Shown here piece by piece: positions 10,906 through 19,660 of a DNA stretch of 64,000 nucleotides. The position numbers and the translations under genes were made by a program. How positions within the stretch are numbered: the stretch's first letter is position 1; every line of letters begins with the position of its first letter. Under the pieces are notes generated by a model. The model ran no database searches, was not told where the DNA came from, and saw nothing but the letters and a program-made list of their open reading frames with translations. Source of the DNA: Hormiphora californensis (Eukaryota > Ctenophora > Tentaculata > Cydippida > Pleurobrachiidae); contig CM035352.1 of the NCBI GenBank assembly GCA_020137815.1, forward strand, positions 7,292,628 to 7,356,627, given 5' to 3'.

Positions 10906-11473
10906 TTAAATCGAAATTGTAATTCCTTTATATTTTTTGGGCATCTTGATTTTCTCGGGAGCGGTTTTTTTTGCTTTCAAGCATTTTAGAGTGTCCGGAA
11001 ACTCCATCGCAACTCCATCTATTGGATGTGGTTGAGATTCCGGTTGTGGGGAACACTCCTGTATCTGCTGCAATTCTTTCAAACTGTCGAACATGGTTAT
11101 GTGTACTCGCACTTTGTCAGCATCTCCGTCTGGGAAGCTGTCACAGTGTATACATATCACAACCAACAGCTCTGCGGGGGAATCGCGAGCTAGGTGCATA
11201 CTGTCCTAGGAAAACGATTGTACTGCTTTTATCACTCTAGTTTCTTTTCGGTGGAAGTGCGCTCAGGAGTTGCAGGAGACTATCATGAACTACAATTGCT
11301 GTTGATAGATCTATTGATAGATCTTTGGGATCAAAAACGCTGGGTTCCAGATTCTTCGTAACATGTACAGCACTGTCCTCCCTTATATATCGACACGCAA
11401 GGTCCACCACTTTTCTTTTCGTTTCAGTGCTGTCTGGTTTCCTAAGGAATGGACAATGATTATTCAAATGCAA
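10906..11473 (-). pseudogene. Family A exons in tandem copy 2
   Basis: Frames 11237-11473 (KRKVVDLACRYIRED, VFDPKDLSID) and 10906-11199 (HITMFDSLKELQQIQECSPQ) duplicate 8998-9453. Related text occurs in the minus frame 10336-10830 (VDLACRYIREDIAVPVTKNP). The peptides look like real but decayed coding sequence. The function was not recognised. Confidence 0.45.
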
Positions 11474-11517
11474 ATGAGCCGAAATTGTAATTCCTTTATA
11501 TTTTTTATTCTCTCGTA

Positions 11518-12351
11518 TTACGAGTCGTTATAGCAACAAAACATTACTTGTAGTTTAACACAAATAGAACCTACATGATCTCGGAAAGATATTGGTGACC
11601 ATTGGTCCGAGGAATTTAAATAACTCTTTAAATAATCTGTAGAATTAAAGCTATATAATACATAATTGTCTTCTTGTTTCTGATCGCATGTCGTAACTAT
11701 GAATTTCCCTACTGCCAAACTTTCAAATGATTGGAAAGGAGGGATAACTTTTCCGGTGTAGGCAATTTTATTGCTCAAGCCTAAGAGCTTTACACCTCTC
11801 AATCCACTTTCGGAGGAGCACTTGATCGCAGGCTATGTCGGTATTCTCTGCTCCACGTACAACCTGTATTTCATATTAAAACACATTGATGAATAAATGT
11901 CAAAAAATTTCAATATTGATCTCAAATTAATTGGTCCAATTGGTATCCCACGCTCGTGTGGTCCGCCACCTTCTCCAGCGCTCCTCTCACGGACAGTTTC
12001 TCTTCCACAAGTAGCATGGCGGAAAGCTGCTCGTACTCCTTCCTGTACTCTTGCCACCATCAATCTTCGGGCAATGGGGCGACACTGTTCTCTCTCACGT
12101 GACCTCTGTTCAAGTCTGTGTTCCTGTTGGGGCTCACGTGACCTCTGTTCAAGCCTGTGTTCCTGTTGGGGCTCACGTGACCTCTGTTCAAGCCTGTGTT
12201 CCTGTTGGGGCTCACGTGACCTCTGTTCAAGCCTGTGTTCCTGTTGGGGCTCACGTGACCTCTGTTCAAGCCTGTGTTCCTCTTGGGGCTCACGTGACCT
12301 CTGTTCAAGCCTGTGTTCCTGTTGGGGCTCACGTGACCTCTGTTCAAGCAT
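11518..12351 (-). pseudogene. Family A exon(s), tandem copy 2, running into the minisatellite
   Basis: The longest family A reading frame (11833-12351, 172 aa) starts with seven EQRSREPQQEHRL repeats, then EQCRPIARRLMVARVQEGVR, then RLYVEQRIPT and the shared TAG stop. After it, frame 11518-11802 continues. The Glu/Arg/Gln-rich repeats would form a charged helix. The duplicated stop shows the nonsense mutation predates the tandem duplication. Confidence 0.5.
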
Positions 12352-12634
12352 GTGTTCCTGTTGTGGCTCACGTGACCTCTGTTAAAGTCTGGGTTCCTGT
12401 TGGGGCTCACGTGACCTCTGTTAAAGTCTGGGTTCCTGTTGGGGCTCACGTGACCTCTGTTCAAGCCTGTGTTCCTGTTGGGGCTCACGTGACCTCTGTT
12501 CAAGCCTGTGTTCCTGTTGGGGCTCACGTGACCTCTGTTCAAGCATGTGTTCCTGTTGTGGCTCACGTGACCTCTGTTAAAGTCTGGGTTCCTGTTGGGG
12601 CTCACGTGACCTCTGTTAAAGTCTGGGTTCCTGG
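12095..12634. repeat. 39-bp minisatellite, 14 copies with higher-order structure
   Basis: Same unit as at 10371-10712, expanded to 14. Units 7-9 (variant pattern QACVPVV, KVWVPVG, KVWVPVG in the + frame) recur as units 12-14, giving a five-unit (195-bp) higher-order repeat. Each unit has CACGTG. The array is open on both strands for 242 codons. Confidence 0.95.
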
Positions 12635-12750
12635 TGGATTTCCTGTTCTGTCTCGTTACTGTGTTCCTCAAGCATCTCTTGGTCTTGCCACCATCAACCT
12701 TCGGGCGATGGGGATACAAAGAGAAGCAAGTGACTGTTACAGCGGAGGTC

Positions 12751-13195
12751 GACCGGGGGACGAACCAACGAACAGTTAAGTGCATCACCCTGATTCAAGT
12801 CGTTGCACGCTCCTGCTTTGTCGTGGACAAGTAGCGAGTGTGTAGCATCCATTGCGACACCTGACTTTCTCCTCTACTTTCTTCTCGTCTGGCCAGGTGA
12901 TGACTGTTATCTTGTAATTAACTCGTCGAACGGACTTTCAATAACTAATGGTGGAAAACAGGGGGCTTTTCTAATATGTTTAGATTCAAAATCAGCATAA
13001 TAAAAATGTTAATGTTTACAACAATAGTCGGTGTAAGAGGGGAGTTATTAAAACTCAGGTGAGTTTTACACGGTTAGGTTATTATAATACTCAAGGCAGT
13101 TGTATTCAGGGGAGTGCACTGTCGAGAATGTGTGTTTTCGAGCTCTTGTTCTGAGTATTGAGCTGAGTGTTTGTATGTTCAATAAATGGCATAAC
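12751..13195. repeat. Dispersed repeat R, copy 1
   Basis: Near-identical to 19147-19592 (offset 6396). Contains the family A 110-bp piece (ttaactcgtcgaacggactt..) and ends in aataaatggcataacat. Copy 1 is cut by the LINE-b tail at 13196, whereas copy 2 continues into gctcctaaatcatg. The same continuation follows ggcataacat at 25230, which confirms the insertion site. Confidence 0.9.
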
Positions 13196-14202
13196 ATACT
13201 ACTACTACTACGAGTGCCTGGGCTTGCCAACGGCAAGCCCACAGGGGACTATCGCAAGCGATATCGCCGGCACTAGGAGAGCAGCCCCCCCAATCCCCCC
13301 ACGAAAAAACCAAGAGGTTACAACAAGGACCTGTCATCTGACACGATCACTTGAAGGTGGTTCAAGGATTGGAGGTGCGTCTCCTGCGGTAGTTGTTTGA
13401 TTTGTTTCTATTGTTTCCCTGTTCTGTGTATTTCCCCTGTGCTACCATCAGGGGTTATACTCTCCTTATTTCATTTTTTTTTCTTTCTCTTCTTTTGCTT
13501 TGAGTTCATGAACTTTGCTTATGATCTTTAAGGCTTCCTCTGTGTGGTGTAGTATTGTTTCTCCTAGGTTATCGTAGTTTGTTTTTCCGCTTATTCTCAT
13601 TCTTACTATTTTCAGTGTTTCGCAATCGCATATCAGGTGTTTGGATGTTTCCTCTGCCTTAGAACATAGGCTACATGTTGCTGAGTTTGTTTTCCCAATT
13701 TTTTGAGGTACTTGTTGAATGGTCCTATATTTGTGGTGAGGTGTGTGATGTTTCTGAATTTCTTCCTGTTCTTTTTGTATATTTCTATCTTTTTTGTGAG
13801 TGTTTTTCCAAGTTAATTTGCTCGTGATTATTTGTTTTGTTTGTTTGCCGCCTTTTTTAAGGAAATGATTCCATGTGTTTTCCTTGGCTGTTTCCTTAGT
13901 GTTTGTTTTGATGTAACTCTGGGGGATTGGGCTTGGTAGACTTTCGCTTATTTGTTTCTTACTTCCTTCTTTGGCTAGTATGTCAGCCGCCTCGTTGCCT
14001 TCTATCCCTATATGTGCTTTAACCCATTTGACTGTTACGTGATTGTGTTGGGCCAGTTTATTTAGCTCGTTATTGCTCTGCTTTATAGTTTTGGTGTCCA
14101 CTGTATGTTTTCCTAGAGCTTTTATGCTTGCTGCTGAGTCTGATCTGATGTGTATTGTCTTGTTTCTGATGTCCATGTTGTTGAGTTCTTGTTCCATTAC
14201 AG
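13196..14202 (-). mobile_element. 5'-truncated RNase H-bearing non-LTR element (LINE-b)
   Basis: Minus-strand orientation. The 3' end is a (TAG)n microsatellite tail (actactactac on + at 13197-13211), preceded by a small hairpin (13220-13240, arms gggcttgcc). The 5' end is truncated near 14202, where sequence becomes homologous to the TIR transposon at 39800-41188 (gaaatgcgac..ccaatgggc). It encodes only the RNase H/zinc-finger end of ORF2. The strong A-richness of the coding strand resembles LINE-d (19665-21272), suggesting one family. Confidence 0.8.
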
Positions 14203-14230
14203 AAATGCGACCCAATGGGCCCTTTTCGTA
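13466..14230 (-). CDS. RNase H domain and C-terminal zinc finger (LINE-b ORF2 end)
   Basis: Visible RNase H features: an E-containing helix (VMEQELNNMD), IHIRSDSAASIKAL (catalytic D) and VKWVKAHIGIEGNEAADILA (H..GN..AD, last catalytic D). A C-x2-C-x7-H-x4-C motif, CSLCSKAEETSKHLICDC, follows. The first catalytic Asp (T-D-G-S strand) is absent because the copy is 5'-truncated. RNase H in ORF2 is typical of I/R1/Nimb-type LINEs. Residues upstream of about 14202 come from the neighbouring transposon. Confidence 0.85.
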   Translation of the reverse strand, partial: YEKGPLGRISVMEQELNNMDIRNKTIHIRSDSAASIKALGKHTVDTKTIKQSNNELNKLAQHNHVTVKWVKAHIGIEGNEAADILAKEGSKKQISESLPSPIPQSYIKTNTKETAKENTWNHFLKKGGKQTKQIITSKLTWKNTHKKDRNIQKEQEEIQKHHTPHHKYRTIQQVPQKIGKTNSATCSLCSKAEETSKHLICDCETLKIVRMRISGKTNYDNLGETILHHTEEALKIISKVHELKAKEEKEKKMK

Positions 14231-14349
14231 ATTCGACAATAAACGTGGAACGTAATGTGTGAATTGAGATAGAGATCCACTGGCCAATCAGGACACTTGA
14301 TTCTCAATGTGCGATAATTAATAGCCAGTGCCACACCTGAGAGGGGGAT

Positions 14350-14655
14350 AACGAGAGGGGCATAATGAAATGGGGAACCGGGAATGAGAAATTGGGAGAT
14401 AGGAGGGAAAGAGATGGAGAATGAGATATGGGAATGAGTTTGGGAAAGAGGGGAGAATGAGAGGGGGGAATGAGAGGGGGATAATGAGCGGGGGAGTGAG
14501 AGATTGGGATATAGTGGGAATGAGAGGGGGAATGAGAGGGGGAATGAGAGATGGGAATGAGAGATGGGAATGAGTTTGGGAGAGAAGAGGGAATGAGAGG
14601 GGAGAATGAGAGGGGGGACTGAGATTGGGAGAGAGGGGAATGAGAGGGGAATTTT
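14350..14655. repeat. Degenerate gggaatgagag minisatellite
   Basis: Irregular tandem array of (g)ggaatgagaggg units, inverse complement of 40550-40870. It is an internal part of the TIR transposon. The Pro/Ser/Leu-rich ORFs over it are compositional. Confidence 0.9.
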
Positions 14656-14966
14656 TACTGGGAAGAACTATTTTAGGTATACTTACAAAGGCAAAGAAAT
14701 CAATACACACATCAGAACCGTACACACTAAGGACCCCACACAGCGTCTGCTGCAGCTAAGGGGCCCTGAAATCTAGATAGAAGGCTAGTAAAATACTGCA
14801 AAAGCCTCGTCACGGTAATTGAAGTACTAAAGAGAGGGGGTAGAAAATACCTGGTGGACTGGGCGGCTATCCCGAGGGTGGAGCAGCCTCATATCTCGGA
14901 CTGTGAACATGAACAGAGTGGGGAGGGGTAGGGGGAGGGGTAGGGGGAGGGGAGGTGTATTGTGTA

Positions 14967-16260
14967 CTAGAGAACGTTACTGGGTACAATGGACTCAATC
15001 AGGTGTTTCTTAGTGAGACGGACAAACTCAGTCAGTGAATCACTCTGTCTGATAGAGTAGGGCAGCTTATTCCACAAATCAGTGACTCGGTGAAAAAAGC
15101 TAGTCCTAAGAGCCCTATGAGTGTTCGTGTGGTAGGCAGACATGAACACTAGAGTCGTTTTGTCACGACCCTCACGAATGTCACTATTCTGACGGGTGGC
15201 TCTGAGTGTGCTGGGGTTGATCGGTTGAATGTACTGAGGGACAGTGATGCTAATCATACCATACACAATCTTGTAAAACAATCTAAGATCGTAAAACTCG
15301 AACAGCTGCTTAAACGGGAGAAGGTTCAAACTCAAGAGATGATCCACATACTCGTCATTAGTATACGAGGCAAGTGGTTCATTTCTGATCCATTTCACAA
15401 CCCGTTTTTGCAGCAGTTCAAGTGACCTCAGACTACCAGCATTCACACACGACCAGACCTGGTTACAGTGCTCAACTAACGACCTCACCATGGACAGATA
15501 CAGTGTTCTCTTACAAGAACTCCTACTGAGGAAATAACAAGTCCTGCGGAGCAGGTTGAACTTAAACGACATGGATGTGATAATAGAGTCACAGTGGGAG
15601 TTGAAATCTAAAGTGCTGTTGATGACAATACCCAGGTCACGTTGGTTAGTGACATACTCCAGAGCCACCCCTCCAAGAGAGTAGAAGTACTTGTGGAAGG
15701 GGAGGCTACTGAATGGGTTAGATGACTGTGTGGTAGGGCTGATGACACTCAGAACCTGGCACTTAGCTGGGTGAAACCGCATCATGCTCCGAATTGACCA
15801 ATCATACAAGGCATCAATTGACTTCTGAAGTTCAAAATGATCACTCATACTGTCTATTCTGCGCCAGATCTTGGTGTCATCAGCGTACAGGGAGATGTTA
15901 GTCCCAGGTGACGTTAAGTTAAATATATCATTAATAAACAGGACGAACAATACAGGACCTAAGATGGATCCCTGGGGTACACCAGAGGCCACCGGAAGGA
16001 TATCAGAGCTCCCACCATCAATAACAACTTTCTGAAATCTATCCTTCAGGTAGCTCCTAATGAGTCCCAGCAACTGACCACCCACACCAAAACCCAGCTT
16101 CAGCTTACTCAGTATCAGATCATGATTACAAGAATCGAAGGCACGGGAGAAGTCAAAGTATACAACATCTACCCTTGCCCTCGCGTCTAATGCTTCTGCC
16201 AGATTGTGGGTGAATGGAATAAGTTGTGTGGTACAGGATCTACAGATGTTAACGAACTAA
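14967..16260 (-). pseudogene. Reverse transcriptase part of LINE-c ORF2
   Basis: The frame reads LIPFTHNLAEALDARARVDV, then VVYFDFSRAFDSCNHD (motif A), VASGVPQGSILGPVLF (B), ISLYADDTKIW (C, catalytic DD), LGIVINSTL (thumb) and a C-terminal DLWNKLPYSIRQSDSL block, down to the stop near 14967. The frame is open to at least 16250. The fingers/RT0-RT2 part is absent because sequence jumps straight from the endonuclease. This is CR1/Jockey-superfamily-like. The residual RT has no stop. Confidence 0.85.
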
Positions 16261-16951
16261 CACGGTAAAAGGTGGTTATACAGAAACTGATGTTGGTACT
16301 ACAGTTGAAAACAACACTGAGAATCTCTGCCTGGGTACTAAAGCGGTCAAACTTATAACTAGAGAGAGAAAGGTCTTCCCTATGCGCTATAAGCACCCCA
16401 CCACCATTGGCCCTAAACTTCTTGGGTTGATCGGGGTCAAAGGGATGGGTAGCAGCACAGCGATCCAGTCTGAACACTTTGTAACCATTAGAGAATATCT
16501 CACTAGGCTTGATATTGCTTTTCAACCATGTCTCGTTAATGACTATAATATCGGGCTTGTGAGTGTAGATGAAGTCCTGGAATTCTAGGACCTTGCTCAC
16601 AGCCAGGTCAGGAGAAGTCTGACTAAGGTTGGCAGTGTGAACAAAGCCCCGAACATTATTATAGAGCACACTCAGAGAACGAGGTCCTGGGTTGGCAATA
16701 CTGGGGTTACAGACAAACAGCATGAGAAAGTTCATCACACACAAGAAGAGAGAAATCACAATATGGGACGTACTATGATCTCTCTGTCTGGTGGTAAAGA
16801 TGACGATACACACTAGATTAACAAACGGTCTAATAGCACACAGGGGGTGGGTAGGGGGGAGGAGGGGCAGAACAGCTGGGGTTACTGTAGGGGATGGGTT
16901 AGTGATAGACAGGTGAGCAAAGAAACAGAGTGAAACGATAAACGTGTACAT
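16240..16951 (-). pseudogene. Endonuclease part of LINE-c ORF2 (C-terminus deleted)
   Basis: APE-type endonuclease blocks: LSVLYNNVRGF (start of fold), DIIVINETWL (catalytic E), ANGGGVLIAHR and ISFCITTFYR. The later G-D-x-N and S-D-H blocks are missing, replaced near 16240-16260 by the RT region in another frame. The N-terminus is hydrophobic and Pro-rich and contains CNPSIANPGP just before the endonuclease. That placement is like the 2A-type (D-x-E-x-N-P-G-P) sequences known in some LINE ORFs, but here the D-x-E part is lost. Confidence 0.8.
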
Positions 16952-17557
16952 GAACAGTCCGAGAATGAGGCCACATACCAGTTCGAGGAAAGCCGCAAAG
17001 TCCGCAGGTCCTTCTAGATTCCCCTGGTTTACACATCTAGAGACATAAACACACTTTCCAATCCTCTCTCTATATAACTCTAAACATATTGGTATTAGTG
17101 GCGAGAAGGGGGGCTACCCGTGCACAGGTAAAAACAGTATAGTGGGGGCAAGAAGGGGGCGGACCGGGGCAAACAGCGAGGTAGGTAGAGCAAAAGGGTT
17201 AGGGAACGACCAGCAAGTATAGGGTTTGGGGAGTGGGGATCAGATAAACAAACCCGAGTAAATATCCAATTAGATATTCAATCACTGTGAGAGTAAAAAC
17301 TGAGAATCTAGACTTGTTTCCAAAAAAGAAACAAAACACAGTTCAGCTAAAAATAGACACTATAGCTCCACCCTCCCCAACATTCTCTACTCCTGGGTTA
17401 GGAAGAACAGTCTCCCAAATAAGGTATAAAGAGTTCGATCACGTGACAAGCGGTGCTCTCTCTCCCTCGCTCCTTACTACCCTTGCCTGCAGATGTACAA
17501 TACATATAATACACGACACGTGATCAATCAGGCAGGGGCTAAAAAAGACAGTCAATA

Positions 17558-18296
17558 CTAAGATCTCTCATTCAGTTGATTCACATTTGTGATCCGTCTC
17601 TTGAAAGTATCGTCAGACATCTTAACAGAGAACATCTTAACCGGCCCGTCGAAATACACTTTGCTCACTCCCTCACACTCCTCCAGTTGCCTCTTCCTCT
17701 CCAGAACAGCAGGTGGGGTATAATGGTAAGCACCAATATTCTTCTTTCTCAGGGGACCCTGTCGCCTGTAATCAGAAACAATGTCCTTATCCCGGATATG
17801 ACTAAAAACAATAGTGACTGAGCGGGGTTTGGCTGGATCCTTCAATTTGTTCCGGTGTACAGTTGATATCCGGCTGGATGTGAAGTCGGGAATGATCTCC
17901 CTAACATGCTTGGCCACCACCTCAGTGATGTCCTCGCTGGGGTCCTCTTTTATACCGGTCAGAATGGTGGTAGATCTCCCGGAGTATGATTCAGACTTCA
18001 GCAGGCGGTCCTCAAGGGAGGGGTCGCTGGTCTGGCCAGTGGAGACAAGAGCCAAGAGGTCCCATCGACTCCAAACGAGTCTCAAGAGCTGCATTACTCT
18101 TCTGGAGCTCTGCAACGGTGCTTTTGAGAGCAGCATTTTCCTCTCGGATCTCAGCGATGGCAAAATACAGAACATTGAATACTGCGGCAATGTCACCATG
18201 TTTAGCAGCAAGTTTTTTGGACTCAGCTATCACCTTAGACTGGTCTAGAGCAAGAAAGGCACTGGTATCGGTTCTAGTACGGGTAGCAGTGACCAT
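17558..18296 (-). pseudogene. L1-like ORF1 protein of LINE-c (one frameshift)
   Basis: The N-terminal coiled coil (IREENAALKSTVAELQKSNA, 18296-18060) is followed, after a frameshift near 18050, by an RRM/CTD-like region: STTILTGIKEDPSEDITEVV, KPRSVTIVFSHIRDKDIV and RRQGPLRKKNIGAY. The arrangement coiled coil - RRM - C-terminal domain is that of L1 ORF1p-type RNA-binding chaperones. The stop is at 17558. The two frames overlap, so a single indel explains the break. Confidence 0.8.
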
Positions 18297-19146
18297 GTTT
18301 AATTAATCAAGGTGGCAGGAATTTGTTGGGGGTGAAGAAGAGTAGATGTATCAGGAGCTCTAAAAACACGACCAAATATACGATGGCAATTGCAATGAGA
18401 GAGAAGGAGAGAGAGGGAGAGAGAGAGAGAGACTATAAGAGAGATATGTACTTACTTTTGATACTTTTGCTATGATTTTGCTAGTTAAACATAATACAGG
18501 CAATTCTATCCGGTATAATATTTCATTTTGGCCCCCTAGTACATATCTTGAGAAGTACTGTCTAATTATACTCTTTCATATATCCTCTCATATTTCTGGG
18601 ATATGCACATAAGGAATTCTCTCTCTCCCTCTTATCTCGTTCCTTTAAAATTATTTTTTCAATTTTAAACAATTTCAATATCTCAAGTTCATCATGTAAG
18701 CATGTATGTCAAAGACAGCCGTGGCCATTTTGGCAATTTTGGGTCATTTTGGGGTCTTAATTGAATATTAGTACTGCAAAATCGTTGTTTCTCTTTAATC
18801 ATTTTGGGGTCGTTTTGGGAACGCATTTCCACAATAGTAAAATTTAGTTTCAATTTAGACAGCCTTTGGGTTGGCTAAATTCTCAGCCTGTTTAGTCGAA
18901 ATTTTAGTGCTAGGTTAGTGGGGCTTATATGGGTTCAGTGTGAAATGGGGCGTGAAATCACGTGACTTGTACCACGTGGAGGGGGTTTTAGTATGGAACT
19001 AATCCCTCTCTAAAACCCTACTCAAAGCACAAACAACCAACACTAATTCTGTAGTTCGTGGACGAAATCGATAGAGCTCTCCAATTTTCACACTCAAAAG
19101 GCCTAATTAGTCGAGATCTAAAAGTTTAGTACTGTTCGTGGAGGAC

Positions 19147-19660
19147 ACCCGGGGGACGAACCAACGAACAGTTAAGTGCATCACCCTGATTCAAGTCGTT
19201 GCACGCTCCTGCTTTGTCGTGGACAAGTAGCGAATGTGTAGCATCCATTGCGACACCTGACTTTCTCCTCTACTTTCTTCTCGTCTGGCCAGGTGATGAC
19301 TGTTATCTTGTAATTAACTCGTCGAACGGACTTTCAATAACTAATGGTGGAAAACAGGGGGCTTTTCTAATATGTTTAGATTCAAAATCAGCATAATAAA
19401 AATGTTAATGTTTACAACAATAGTCGGTGTAAGAGGGGAGTTATTAAAACTCAGGTGAGTTTTACACGGTTAGGTTATTATAATACTCAAGGCAGTTGTA
19501 TTCAGGGGAGTGCACTGACGAGAATGTGTGTTTTCGAGCTCTTTTTCCGAGTATTGAGCTGAGTGTTTGTATGTTCAATTAATGGTACAACATATGCTCC
19601 TAAATCATGTGCACTTTTGTCGTTTCTGTAACCTTGAAGATTGGGGGGAAAATAAGAAAT
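19147..19660. repeat. Dispersed repeat R, copy 2
   Basis: Matches 12751-13195, then continues through tatgctcctaaatcatgtgc.. to about 19660, where it also matches 25229-25305. It abuts the TIR end of the transposon copy (gaggacaccc|gggggacg). R provides the last codons of the LINE-d frame, so those residues are not retroelement protein. Confidence 0.85.

Larger units (their letters stand above)
8972..12460. repeat. 1.7-kb tandem duplication (two units)
   Basis: Unit 1 spans about 8972-10711 and unit 2 about 10716-12455. Matching landmarks: gatctttgggatcaaaaacg at 9001 and 10746 (offset 1745) and the exon ORFs at 9794 and 11518 (offset 1724, after a deletion near 9720). The junction joins the 39-bp minisatellite (..gcctgtgttcctt) directly to gcaactacttgctgttg, the unit start. 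The breakpoint therefore lies in the minisatellite. The units are almost identical, so the event is recent. Confidence 0.9.
14660..18395 (-). mobile_element. Non-LTR retrotransposon with L1-like ORF1 and internal deletion (LINE-c)
   Basis: Inserted in the GA-rich repeat of TIR-transposon copy 2; copy 1 at 40530 lacks it. Order on the minus strand: 5' UTR (about 18395-18297), ORF1 (18296-17558), about 600-bp spacer (17557-16952), endonuclease part (16951-about 16240), fused RT part (about 16250-14967), then a 3' region with (ggggtaggggga)n at 14920-14956. The ends are approximate because both flanks are low-complexity. Confidence 0.8.
14203..19146 (-). mobile_element. TIR DNA transposon, copy 2, split by LINE-c
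   Basis: Inverse-complement match to 39800-41188. 18396-19146 matches its left 700 bp, including the terminus ..gttcgtggaggacaccc. 14203-14660 matches its (ctcattcccc)n region and right part. The right terminal ~150 bp including that TIR is missing at 14203. The two matching halves are separated by LINE-c. No transposase ORF is seen, so the copy is non-autonomous. Confidence 0.85.

Noticed and set aside
10327-12779. Plus-strand ORFs AHVTSVQACVPVG and SRDLCSSLCSCWG as repetitive proteins
   Set aside because: Any 39-bp repeat without a stop is open in several frames. The plus frames are not continuous with other coding-like sequence, unlike the minus EQRSREPQQEHRL frame.
12751-19592. Repeat R copies as LTRs of one 6.8-kb retrotransposon
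   Set aside because: No TG..CA ends, primer-binding site or gag-pol lies between them. The interior consists of LINE and TIR-transposon insertions, and R occurs as a fragment at 25227 continuing past its supposed end.
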